Shown here: positions 23,941-31,355 of the stretch, piece by piece
Numbering within the stretch: position 1 is the first letter of the stretch
Layout of the letters: each line of letters starts with the position of its first letter
Assembly (NCBI GenBank): GCA_039190005.1
Contig: JBCCYM010000010.1
Location: 1 to 31,544, forward strand
DNA length: 31,544 nt
DNA from: JBCCYM01 sp039190005
GTDB taxonomy: Bacteria; Pseudomonadota; Gammaproteobacteria; UBA12402
Direction: 5' to 3'
The notes under the pieces: generated by a model
The model's database searches: none
Told to the model about the DNA's origin: nothing
Seen by the model: only the letters and a program-made list of their open reading frames with translations
Made by a program: the position numbers and the translations under genes

Positions 23941-25462
23941 TTTTTACGCTGTAAGCGATACTATTAAAGATCAGGATATAAAAATCAGACAACTGATTGA
24001 GTCGGCGCTTTCTGACGGATTATCATCATACGATAATTATTACCGCGATACATTACCAGATAATAATGTTCATTCATTCATCAATGCTTTTGAAAATTAT
24101 CAAAGCAACATTTTTAGTGCTATTTTTTTAGAGAACCCGGCAGCGTTTCATCTTGAACAGGATAAGCTTTATCAAGAAATTTACGCCTTAAACAATAATT
24201 TTAGTGATCAGGAAAAATTATTTTTTGAATTTATATTAGGGCTTTGCCGCTTTGCTTTAGCGATTAAGATTATGATGGCGTTTGCGCGGCACTGTGTTGA
24301 AAGCTATGCGTTCATAACCTTGCCGCAAGAGAGAATAGACCAATTGAGCGATGATAATGGTAGTGATTTTTGGAGCCGTCTTCGTCATATCGCTTTATTG
24401 GGCAAGCAATATATGCACGCCTTGATTAACGCGACGGATAATTACAAAAAAATCGATTTCTGGGATACTACCCGCGGTTTTTTTAACCGCTGCCACAATC
24501 TGGAACAATTAGCGAAATACTTGGCATCGATGCAATATGTGCCCCAGGATAAAAAATTCATCGGTATGGCGCAAATATTGCATTGGGGTGGTTTTGGTGG
24601 CAGCGGAGAATTTATTGAAAAATATACGCGACTACAAGCACTGCTCGCGCATCGTATTGGTTATCATGACAGGGAGAGTGGTGGTTTTAACGCGCGACTG
24701 ACCATTATTTTTGAGCAACTGTCTCAGTTAAAAGCATACGCGATTGATGTTGGTTCGAAACTGCTAATGGAAAATAATGCTGCCAGCGCGAATATTAAAA
24801 TTTTAGATGTCGGCTCGGGACCGGAATATGCCACCGTATCGTCTATCGTGACAAACTTGCGTGCCAAAAATAGAAATGTTGAATTAGCCGTATCGGATGT
24901 TGATACAAGAAATCTGCTTAAGTTAAAACAACGACAAAGCGAGGCGAACAGTCCGATCGCGGCTGTCTATTATTTTGATTTGAATTTTACCGACGCGATT
25001 GCATTGAATGATGTTGATTGTAATAAATATGACGCGCTTACTGCCACTTTGGTGTTGCATCAACTCGATTTTGCTGAACAAATTAACGCTTTCCGGTTTT
25101 TTATGAACATAGTCAAACCCGGTGGCTATATTTTAAACGCTGATGTTGGCACGTCGGGTTATTACCATGTGTTATTGGCGTCAGCCAATTTGGTAGATCG
25201 AGAAGGTTGTATGCCACCTTGGCAACAACATGATTTTGACAAATTTTCACTGCCATTATCTGATGATAAGGTAAAAATTATGTTCCCCCTTCACCAACTG
25301 AATTGTAGTTTTCCGAATAAAGATATTCCATTTTATGCCTATATGGCTTATCAAGTTTTAATCGTGCCGAAAAACAGCATTTCAGAGTTGAATGGATTAT
25401 GGAAAAATAAACATTATGCTGAAGCCGCGGCGCTTGTTAAAGTTTTATCAGAAAGGAATTAG
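23933..25462 (+). CDS. Predicted SAM-dependent methyltransferase with unknown N-terminal helical domain
   Basis: The 509-residue protein has two parts. Residues 1-280 are an alpha-helical region with no family I recognise (FFEFILGLCRFALAIKIMMAFARH, GMAQILHWGGFGGSGEFIEKY). From about 288 there is a class I methyltransferase core: motif I ILDVGSGPEYATVSS, an acidic beta-2 end LAVSDVD, motif IV-like ALTATLVLHQLDF, and the post-motif VKPGGYILNADVG. The C terminus (SELNGLWKNKHYAEAAALVK) is helical. The ATG at 23933 lies inside the end of obgE and has AGGAG at 23919-23923, so translation is coupled to obgE. The substrate is unknown. A small-molecule or secondary-metabolite methylation role is one possibility, and the Obg linkage is suggestive but not proof of a translation role. 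Confidence 0.78.
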   Translation: MHNFYAVSDTIKDQDIKIRQLIESALSDGLSSYDNYYRDTLPDNNVHSFINAFENYQSNIFSAIFLENPAAFHLEQDKLYQEIYALNNNFSDQEKLFFEFILGLCRFALAIKIMMAFARHCVESYAFITLPQERIDQLSDDNGSDFWSRLRHIALLGKQYMHALINATDNYKKIDFWDTTRGFFNRCHNLEQLAKYLASMQYVPQDKKFIGMAQILHWGGFGGSGEFIEKYTRLQALLAHRIGYHDRESGGFNARLTIIFEQLSQLKAYAIDVGSKLLMENNAASANIKILDVGSGPEYATVSSIVTNLRAKNRNVELAVSDVDTRNLLKLKQRQSEANSPIAAVYYFDLNFTDAIALNDVDCNKYDALTATLVLHQLDFAEQINAFRFFMNIVKPGGYILNADVGTSGYYHVLLASANLVDREGCMPPWQQHDFDKFSLPLSDDKVKIMFPLHQLNCSFPNKDIPFYAYMAYQVLIVPKNSISELNGLWKNKHYAEAAALVKVLSERN

Positions 25463-25484
25463 ATTTACCTGTTATGCCCGCGCT

Positions 25485-25546
25485 CCTTCGACCCTTCGGC
25501 CCTTCGACAGGCTCAGGGCAAGCAGGCTCAGGGACCACCTGTGTGG
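25485..25546. repeat. Expanded half copy of family A repeat
   Basis: Period-8 CCTTCGAC-type units (25485 onward) are followed by AGGCTCAGGGCAAGC, a second GGCTCAGGG and ACCACCTGTGTGG. This is the same arrangement as the expanded copy at 2824. It lies between the convergent methyltransferase-like and Ntn-hydrolase-like genes. Confidence 0.7.
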
Positions 25547-25586
25547 GAACGATGAGGAAAAGGTGGAGTGACTGATATATATGGTA

Positions 25587-26528
25587 TTATTTATTGTTAT
25601 CATGCCGCGCTTTGATCTTGGCAAGAAATTGATCAATACGTGCTTTATTTTGACTGCCTAATAGACCGTAAACTGATGTTGGCACAACACCGGCTGGTCG
25701 ATTAAAAAATTGTTTGTTTAGCACAATGTCATAACGGTCAAATTTCTGTGTGGGTATCGTAAACTGAACGATCAGATGCGGCGCTTGATTCGTTTGCTCA
25801 ACAATAAGATATTTTGCTGTAGTAAACATTCTTTGAATGCCATCAAATTGCCCGTCATCTTGATTGCCTAATATAGTCAAAGTCTGATTAGCAGTAATCG
25901 GGTAGCTTTGTTGTTTTAATAGCTGTTTGATTTTATCACTTCTTGGTTTAATATCAGGCCATTGTAATCTGTTTTGCGCGACCAGATTGCCTGAATAGTA
26001 GGCATTCGTATTCCATGTGTAACTGTTGTCAGTGACTTTTATAGCAAACTGTGCTTTATCCCCAACTTGGACATTAGCAACTTGGTGAGCGTCACTGATC
26101 AGATATATCGCCGGCTTGCTGTTGGCAAATAATGTCTTCGCCTTAGCCATGACTTGGTCAACGGTTTTATAGCGTGTTAATATTTTTTTAATGGTTGTGG
26201 TTTCAATGTGATCTTCGTTTTTGAGTAAATTGGTTGCCGCGTCATTTGCCATAATGCTCAAACCGGCGTCGTTAGTTCCACTGGTAATATAATCGTAATT
26301 ATCGTTTAAACCACGCGTATAGGTTAATGCGATATAGCTATGCTTACCTTTTGGTTTAAATAATTGCAGACGTTCATAGCCTGTTAAGCTACTATCTCTG
26401 TTTTTAGCAACAATTGTGCCGCCTCCTTGCACAGCTTTGCCGGCAAAACCAATACTTGTACACGCCAAGCTGTTTATACTGATAAATGATAGAAAAAGGC
26501 CTGTAATAACTATTGATTTCTTTTGCAT
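25587..26528 (-). CDS. Secreted Ntn-hydrolase-like protein (C45/choloylglycine hydrolase-like)
   Basis: This exported protein of 313 residues has a signal peptide MQKKSIVITGLFLSFISINS-LA immediately followed by Cys23-Thr-Ser (ACTSIGFAG). It then shows GGTIVAKNRDSSLTGYERLQ, LSIMANDAATN, AIYLISDAHQVANVQVGDKA and NTNAYYSGN. This pattern fits linear-amide C-N hydrolases (penicillin V acylase, bile-salt hydrolase, peptidase C45-like), in which an N-terminal Cys is the nucleophile. Here signal peptidase cleavage after Ala22 would expose it directly. The ATG at 26528 has AAGGAA eight bases upstream; the frame is open further but that part lacks family sequence. Position -3 is Ser, not a classical Leu lipobox, so lipidation is less likely. 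A TTGACA box (complement at 26612-26617) with a weak -10 may drive it. The substrate is unknown. Confidence 0.8.
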   Translation of the reverse strand: MQKKSIVITGLFLSFISINSLACTSIGFAGKAVQGGGTIVAKNRDSSLTGYERLQLFKPKGKHSYIALTYTRGLNDNYDYITSGTNDAGLSIMANDAATNLLKNEDHIETTTIKKILTRYKTVDQVMAKAKTLFANSKPAIYLISDAHQVANVQVGDKAQFAIKVTDNSYTWNTNAYYSGNLVAQNRLQWPDIKPRSDKIKQLLKQQSYPITANQTLTILGNQDDGQFDGIQRMFTTAKYLIVEQTNQAPHLIVQFTIPTQKFDRYDIVLNKQFFNRPAGVVPTSVYGLLGSQNKARIDQFLAKIKARHDNNK

Positions 26529-26667
26529 GTGGTTAATTCCTTGGTTAGATTTTTGTAATTTCATATCAATTCGATGAATTATCATGCCATAGTTATTGTT
26601 TTTATATGGATTGTCAATGTCATAAAACTGATTTTTGTGTTTTGTGATCAGAAACTTTGTTATAATT

Positions 26668-26760
26668 AAACCTTAAAACCGCAGTTGTCGGCAAGATGGT
26701 GTGCTTTCGCTTGGCGACAACCCTTCGACAAGCTCAGGGACCACTGCGGTTTTAAGGTTT
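26668..26760. repeat. Family A repeat with extra stem (three-way fold) upstream of pilT
   Basis: Perfect 18-bp outer arms AAACCTTAAAACCGCAGT (26668-26685) and complement (26743-26760) enclose two further hairpins. One is TTGTCGGCAAG (26685-26695) with CTTGGCGACAA (26710-26720), one mismatch. The other is the CCCT/AGGG core stem (26721-26739). The first inner stem is absent from the copies at 10750 and 14453. TATAAT at 26661-26666 directly precedes it. Confidence 0.8.
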
Positions 26761-26803
26761 AATTCTTCCAATTTTTTCATCTCAATTAGCAGAGGATTTG
26801 CTT

Positions 26804-27802
26804 ATGAATATTAATCAATTACTTCAAACCACTATCGATCATAAGGCGTCAGATTTGCATCTGGTGACCAATCAAATGCCGCGTATTCGTGTTGAGGGTC
26901 AATTGCGGGCATTAAACACAATACCAATAGATAACAGTGCCATGCAAAAAATAATCACTGAGATTTTTAATGAGGATCAACAAAACTATTATCGCGATAA
27001 TTTTGACTGTGATGTCGCCTATACGCGTGACAATATCGGTCGTTTTCGTGTGAATGCCTATGTGGATAGGCATGGTTCAGCGCTAGCATTCCGACCTATT
27101 CCAGAAAAAATACCCGACTTTCATGATCTCGGTTTAGACGATGGCTTTATCAAGCTTTGCTGTCAGCCTAATGGTATTATTCTAATTACTGGTCCCACAG
27201 GCTGTGGTAAAAGTACCACCCTGGCGGCAATGATAGACTACATTAACAACAATAATCACCTCCATATTATTACCATTGAAGATCCAATTGAATTTTATCA
27301 TCACAGTAAACATTGTTTAATCAATCAACGTGAAGTACGTCAACATAGCAAAGATTTCCACACGGCATTACGCGCGGCATTGCGTGAGGATCCGGATATT
27401 ATTCTCTTGGGTGAGATGCGTGATCCCGAAACAATAAGCTTGGCATTGACTGCCGCGGAAACCGGTCATTTAGTGTTGGCGACACTGCATACCGCTTCAG
27501 CGCCGAAGGCGATTACCCGTATTCTTGACGCTTTTCCTGACGCGGCCAAACAATCGGTTCGCTTAATGTTGTCTGAGTCATTACGCGCGGTTGTCGCGCA
27601 GCAGTTGATGAAAAGAATTGACGGTGGTCGCGTCGCCGCTCGGGAAATTATGATTAACACACCGGCAATCGCTAATATGATTCGTGAAGAAAAACTACCG
27701 CAGATTTATTCCGCCATTCAAACCGGACAAGCGTATGGCATGATGACGATGGCGCAATCAGTTGAAAAGCTGGTTGTTAAAGGGCTTATTGAAAAATTCT
27801 AA
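26804..27802 (+). CDS. pilT: Type IV pilus retraction ATPase PilT
   Basis: PilT is the hexameric cytoplasmic motor that depolymerises type IV pili, powering twitching and DNA uptake. The 332 residues include the N-terminal ASDLHLVTNQMPRIRVEGQL domain, Walker A G130-PTGCGKST138, the acidic Asp box, Walker B with Glu204 in IILLGEMRD, the His box LATLHT with His229, and the PilT-specific end AAREIMINTPAIANMIREEK, then YSAIQTGQAYGMMTMAQS. The Glu-Met-Arg-Asp and AIxxxIRE signatures favour PilT over PilU. The ATG at 26804 has AGAGGA seven bases before it; a TTG two codons earlier is less likely. The leader contains a branched family A repeat. Its end overlaps the end of convergent rsmD by 4 bases. 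The pairing with the ComEA-like protein suggests competence. Confidence 0.94.
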   Translation: MNINQLLQTTIDHKASDLHLVTNQMPRIRVEGQLRALNTIPIDNSAMQKIITEIFNEDQQNYYRDNFDCDVAYTRDNIGRFRVNAYVDRHGSALAFRPIPEKIPDFHDLGLDDGFIKLCCQPNGIILITGPTGCGKSTTLAAMIDYINNNNHLHIITIEDPIEFYHHSKHCLINQREVRQHSKDFHTALRAALREDPDIILLGEMRDPETISLALTAAETGHLVLATLHTASAPKAITRILDAFPDAAKQSVRLMLSESLRAVVAQQLMKRIDGGRVAAREIMINTPAIANMIREEKLPQIYSAIQTGQAYGMMTMAQSVEKLVVKGLIEKF

Positions 27803-28371
27803 ACAGGGTCTGAGTATGGGCGAAGTAGCGCATAGCGCACTTGTCCTGCGGTTTTCTCTTTTATGATTTGCCATGTTGGTACTAATTTATCCAGGGAATA
27901 TTCTTTTTCTACTTCCAGATAAATATAAGCGGAATCCTTAAGTAATGAATGTTTGATTAACATATCACAAACTTTTTCGGCTAAGTTTTGTTTAAAAGGG
28001 GGATCGATGAAGACAATATCAAATAATTGATGGGTATTGCTCAGGAAAGAAAAAGCGCTTTCATGATAAAAACCAGCTTGTTTGGTATTGAGTTTGGCAC
28101 AGTTTTTTTTAATTTGCTCGATGGCTACAGCGGATTGTTCAACAAAAGTGACTTGTTTAGCGCCTCGGGATAATGCCTCAATACCTAAGGCGCCACTGCC
28201 GGCAAAAAGATCCAGGCATTCACTTTCATCAATAACTGGTGTTAGCCAATTAAATAGGGTTTCACGGATGCGATTTGGCGTTGGTCTTAAACCTTCAATA
28301 TCAGGAAAATCAAGCCATCGCCGTCGCCATTGCCCGCCAATAACGCGTAATTTTTGTCGCGGTACTGACAT
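27799..28371 (-). CDS. rsmD: 16S rRNA (guanine966-N2)-methyltransferase
   Basis: RsmD methylates G966 of 16S rRNA in the assembling 30S subunit using SAM. The 190 residues show RVIGGQWRRRWLDFP, GLRPTPNRIRETLFNWL, motif I LDLFAGSGALGIEALSRGA (54-72), VEQS, and motif IV FIDPPF at 121-126, the DPPF form usual for base-N methyltransferases. Its ATG shares one base with the stop codon of the upstream lptM-like gene (TAATG), so the two are translationally coupled. Its 3' end overlaps pilT by four bases on the opposite strand. Confidence 0.97.
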   Translation of the reverse strand: MSVPRQKLRVIGGQWRRRWLDFPDIEGLRPTPNRIRETLFNWLTPVIDESECLDLFAGSGALGIEALSRGAKQVTFVEQSAVAIEQIKKNCAKLNTKQAGFYHESAFSFLSNTHQLFDIVFIDPPFKQNLAEKVCDMLIKHSLLKDSAYIYLEVEKEYSLDKLVPTWQIIKEKTAGQVRYALLRPYSDPV

Positions 28372-28661
28372 TATGGTTGATCAGTGCTTTTAGACGTCTC
28401 GTCCTGGGTTTGAGAACTGTTCGCGTCATTATTTGTATCGGCATATTTTCCCTGATGATATTTTTTATCATAAGCTTCCTGTTCTTGTTTTTCTTTCTGC
28501 TTGGCGTAGTAGCTGGCTGAATGAAAAATAGAATAATCAGGAGGGCCATAGCGTGTTAGCTGTCCTGGATGATACAATGGTCCGTCTTGACCACAGGCGC
28601 TGAGCAGTGGCGTCAACAAGATAATTGTTATGAGGGCAATAGCGTGGTTTAATTTTCTCAA
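28371..28661 (-). CDS. lptM: LptM-like lipoprotein (LPS translocon maturation)
   Basis: This 96-residue lipoprotein has a signal peptide MRKLNHAIALITIILLTPLL and a lipobox Leu-Ser-Ala-Cys23. The mature protein begins CGQDGPLYHPG, the hallmark of LptM (formerly YifL), which assists disulfide maturation of LptD in the outer-membrane LPS translocon. The rest is a charged, Gln/Lys/Asp-rich tail of about 60 residues, longer than in E. coli, so only the N-terminal motif is conserved. The start appears to be TTG at 28661: an in-frame stop lies a few codons upstream and no ATG or GTG fits the signal peptide. It overlaps rsmD by one base; in E. coli the equivalent gene precedes dapF instead. A MITE-like repeat lies just upstream. 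Confidence 0.82.
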   Translation of the reverse strand: MRKLNHAIALITIILLTPLLSACGQDGPLYHPGQLTRYGPPDYSIFHSASYYAKQKEKQEQEAYDKKYHQGKYADTNNDANSSQTQDETSKSTDQP

Positions 28662-28686
28662 CTTTAAAGCTACGTTTCTTTATCCC

Positions 28687-28771
28687 GTCATTCCTGCGTA
28701 GGCGGGAATCCAGAGAAAAAACTATAAGCATAACCCTTTTTCTCCTGGATTCCCGCCTACGCAGGAATGAC
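28687..28771. repeat. MITE-like mirror pair of family B palindromes, copy 2
   Basis: The left arm (28687-28720) starts GTCATTCCTGCGTAGGCGGG and ends CCAGAGAAAAA. The right arm (28737-28771) starts TTTTTCTCCTGGATTCCC and ends GCAGGAATGAC. The arms are complementary apart from one bulged base. The centre (ACTATAAGCATAACCC region) resembles the reverse complement of the centre of copy 1, so the whole element is the same unit in opposite orientation. Confidence 0.85.
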
Positions 28772-28806
28772 TTAGTTCTGTTCAGTATACAAAAATCTAT
28801 TGAATT

Positions 28807-29013
28807 TTACGAGTCACTAAATTCAAGAATATCACCTGGTTGACAATCCAAGTATCGACAGATTGAATCCAGTGTCGATAAACGGATGGCTTTAGCTTTA
28901 CCCGTTTTTAATATGGATAGATTCTGCTCGGTAATACCGATGGCTTGTGCCAGTGTTCGTGAACGCACTTTTCTTTTCGCTAACATCACATCTAAATTTA
29001 CAATAATCGCCAT
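28807..29013 (-). CDS. Small XRE/Cro-type transcriptional regulator
   Basis: The 68-residue protein is essentially one helix-turn-helix domain of the YozG/XRE kind. It reads MAIIVNLDVMLAKRKVRSRT, then LAQAIGITEQNLSILKTGKAK, and RLSTLDSICRYLDCQPGDIL, ending in EFSDS. Helices 2-3 (about 21-40) would bind DNA. Such regulators are commonly paired with DUF2975 membrane proteins, as here: the ATG lies four bases after the stop of the DUF2975 gene. It probably autoregulates the three-gene operon, but the operator cannot be identified. It is the last gene of the operon, followed by a MITE-like repeat. Confidence 0.92.
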   Translation of the reverse strand: MAIIVNLDVMLAKRKVRSRTLAQAIGITEQNLSILKTGKAKAIRLSTLDSICRYLDCQPGDILEFSDS

Positions 29014-29017
29014 AGGT

Positions 29018-29578
29018 CTATACCGTGTATCGCTGTTCGTCTTTGAGTTTATAAGCCTCGCCCATAATCCATGAAATCAATATGATTAATAATGCTAGCA
29101 ATAAAATGCCAACATTTGAACCGGAAAAAGAAAGGCTGGCTATGCGTTCGCCGGGAGGATTTTGCCAGGTGACTGCCATGCTTAGCAGCAATTCATGAAT
29201 AGGATTGAGCACTTGACCAATAAAAAGCGCGTAACCAATCCATCGGCAATAACGCACATTTTTTAAAGCGAATATTGCCGAGCGTTCAAAATTATTGAAC
29301 AAGCGGATGAGCAAATAAAGCACCGATAAGTTAATTGTCATCGGAATGAGGCTGATCATAAAGCCCAATAATTTGGTTGTCATTGAGAATGAATCAGCTA
29401 TGTGAGCGTGTGGTGGCAATTTAGGCATATAGCTCAGGTTGATGCCATAATGGGCGGCTTTGATGGCCATAGGCCAAGGCGCCTTATACCAAAATACGAT
29501 CAAAGTAATTGGTAATATGATAAAGGCAATGATGAATACCCATTTAAAAAATCTGCTGGTGTATTGTATTTTTCGCAT
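29018..29578 (-). CDS. DUF2975 inner-membrane protein
   Basis: This 186-residue protein has four predicted membrane helices: about 11-30 (WVFIIAFIILPITLIVFW), 70-95 (LLGFMISLIPMTINLSVLYL), 112-132 (CRWIGYALFIGQVL), and 152-172 (VGILLLALLIILISWIMG). It ends EAYKLKDEQRYTV, a typical tail of DUF2975 proteins. GGAG seven bases before ATG 29578 provides the ribosome-binding site, and this ATG shares one base with the stop of the upstream protease-like gene (TAATG). The family often partners with a small XRE regulator and may act as its membrane-bound partner or sensor. The molecular function is unknown. Confidence 0.88.
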   Translation of the reverse strand: MRKIQYTSRFFKWVFIIAFIILPITLIVFWYKAPWPMAIKAAHYGINLSYMPKLPPHAHIADSFSMTTKLLGFMISLIPMTINLSVLYLLIRLFNNFERSAIFALKNVRYCRWIGYALFIGQVLNPIHELLLSMAVTWQNPPGERIASLSFSGSNVGILLLALLIILISWIMGEAYKLKDEQRYTV

Positions 29579-31329
29579 TACTTGTCTCCTATAGGTTTAA
29601 CATAAATGATATGATGATCAAAATCGAAATATACTAAATGACGACTAAAAAATTGAGCACCCATTAAACCATCAAACGGCGCCACAAGTGGAAATTTTCT
29701 GATTATAAACCAGGTATTGGTTAATGGTTCACCGGTTGTTGTTTGTAATGTATTGGGAATAATACGTTGACATGTTTTATTATGATGAATACCCGGCTGA
29801 GCAGGACAAGGAAGTTTTTTAAATTTTGCAGCCGATGATTGCTTTATTACACCTGGCACTGCGCCGGTATCCCAGCCGAATATCATTGCTGTACCGTCCA
29901 GTACTAAATGCGTTAATAGTGGACCGGAAAACGGAATAGCAACCCAATCTTTACTATCAATCGGACGCTGTTTTAAATCTCGCGGAAAGAATGTCACGCT
30001 TGCGTGGGCATAGTCTAAAAGCACATTAAATTTTGATAATAACGGTAATCCGATAACGCCATTTTCTGAAGCCTGTGTTTGTTTAAATTGTTTTGAATTG
30101 GTACCACCCCAAAGATGTTGCATCACTTCCGCTTCAACATGATGCAATTCAAAATGCCCTATTTTTATATTTGGAATAATCACAATAGGTCTACATATTT
30201 TGCCGGTTACACGAGAGGTGGCGCAAGATTTTTTATCGGTTTTACTATAATGAATTTGCTGCAATATTGCCGGACTTAATGCCAAAGGCACTTGTGATTC
30301 ACCGCTGTCAAGAATGAGTGGTATCGGTTTGTTTTCAATAGTAATTATTGTTGATGGGAGATTTGTCTCTGAACCAGGTATTGTATTACCGGTGTTAAAT
30401 GTGAGAGGCAAAGTTGATTTCTGTGATAAAGTTTCTTGCGAATAGGGATGAATATAGATCATGTTCTTACCAAAATCGATAAAAACTTCATTTTCCAGGT
30501 AGAAGTTGGTACCAATTGTTGCATCAGTATATCTTTTAAAAGGTAAGTTGACTATATTAAACCAGGTATTAGGCAATGGTATGCCTCTCATAGTGGTAAA
30601 CATTTTAGGTATGAAACGTTGACAATCTGGATGATTAAAAACGCTGAGACATTTTTCCGGTGTAATATTGCCCACGGCATCTTTAGCGATTATCGATGGG
30701 CTTGTCCCAGTATCCCAAAAAATAATACTGGCTTTGTGGTTGATATAGGTGACTGAGTATAAATGATCAAATGGCAAATGTAGCCAGTGAGAAAAAGTAT
30801 ATTCAATTGGATAGCTGTTTTTTGAGTACAATGTAATCTGGCGATGACGATAATCAATTAAAACGTTGAATTGAGAGATGATCGAATAGCCAATAGTACC
30901 ATCTTTGAGCGCAGCAGTATATTTTATTGAATGACCTTTGACAAATTTTTTCATGTTATCCTGCTCCAATCCTTTTACATTATTCAGTATAAAATCACCA
31001 AGTTTTAATTTGGGAATGATAAACTCAGGGTAGCATTGTTTATCACCAGTTGCTGTTGACATACATATATGCTTACCAGTAAAGTTGACTTTAATCGTCT
31101 TTAATGCCTGTTTGGTTAACATGACACCAGCCGTTTCCGTGCCAGTATCAAAAATAACTGGGATTTTTTTACCTTGAATGTAAATATCTGTTGAAGGCAC
31201 ACCATACGGAGAGGGATTACCGGTATTTAGTTGTATTGGTAAAACAGATTGGATCGGCGATACGGCAAAGCTTGGCTGTAGCCAAAGTAGTGTTAGTAAT
31301 AGTATGCTGTATTTGTATAGTGTTTTCAT
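29578..31329 (-). CDS. Secreted tandem aspartic-protease-like protein with four D(T/S)G motifs
   Basis: This 583-residue exported protein starts with a signal peptide (MKTLYKYSILLLTLLWLQPS, cleavage near FA-VSP). The mature protein is an internal duplication of about 280 residues. Half 1 (about 31-300) contains IPVIFDTGTE (Asp61) and IIFWDTGTSP (Asp206). Half 2 (about 308-583) contains IPLILDSGES (Asp341) and MIFGWDTGAV (Asp487). Each D(T/S)G is embedded in a hydrophobic strand as in retropepsin/pepsin catalytic loops, and NTWF...FF/YL...YFDF-like segments repeat. Cys pairs recur in each lobe (89/99, 227/236, 369/379, 508/520), suggesting periplasmic disulfides. Each half could be a two-lobed, pepsin-like unit. 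It is coupled to the DUF2975 and XRE genes. Proteolysis is inferred, not shown; the substrate is unknown. Confidence 0.82.
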   Translation of the reverse strand: MKTLYKYSILLLTLLWLQPSFAVSPIQSVLPIQLNTGNPSPYGVPSTDIYIQGKKIPVIFDTGTETAGVMLTKQALKTIKVNFTGKHICMSTATGDKQCYPEFIIPKLKLGDFILNNVKGLEQDNMKKFVKGHSIKYTAALKDGTIGYSIISQFNVLIDYRHRQITLYSKNSYPIEYTFSHWLHLPFDHLYSVTYINHKASIIFWDTGTSPSIIAKDAVGNITPEKCLSVFNHPDCQRFIPKMFTTMRGIPLPNTWFNIVNLPFKRYTDATIGTNFYLENEVFIDFGKNMIYIHPYSQETLSQKSTLPLTFNTGNTIPGSETNLPSTIITIENKPIPLILDSGESQVPLALSPAILQQIHYSKTDKKSCATSRVTGKICRPIVIIPNIKIGHFELHHVEAEVMQHLWGGTNSKQFKQTQASENGVIGLPLLSKFNVLLDYAHASVTFFPRDLKQRPIDSKDWVAIPFSGPLLTHLVLDGTAMIFGWDTGAVPGVIKQSSAAKFKKLPCPAQPGIHHNKTCQRIIPNTLQTTTGEPLTNTWFIIRKFPLVAPFDGLMGAQFFSRHLVYFDFDHHIIYVKPIGDK

Positions 31330-31355
31330 AAAATTAACCTCTATTTGATGTTTAT

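Noticed and set aside
28537..28731. 64-codon minus-strand ORF overlapping lptM and the second MITE-like repeat
   Set aside because: Same repeat-derived translation artefact, and it overlaps lptM in another frame.
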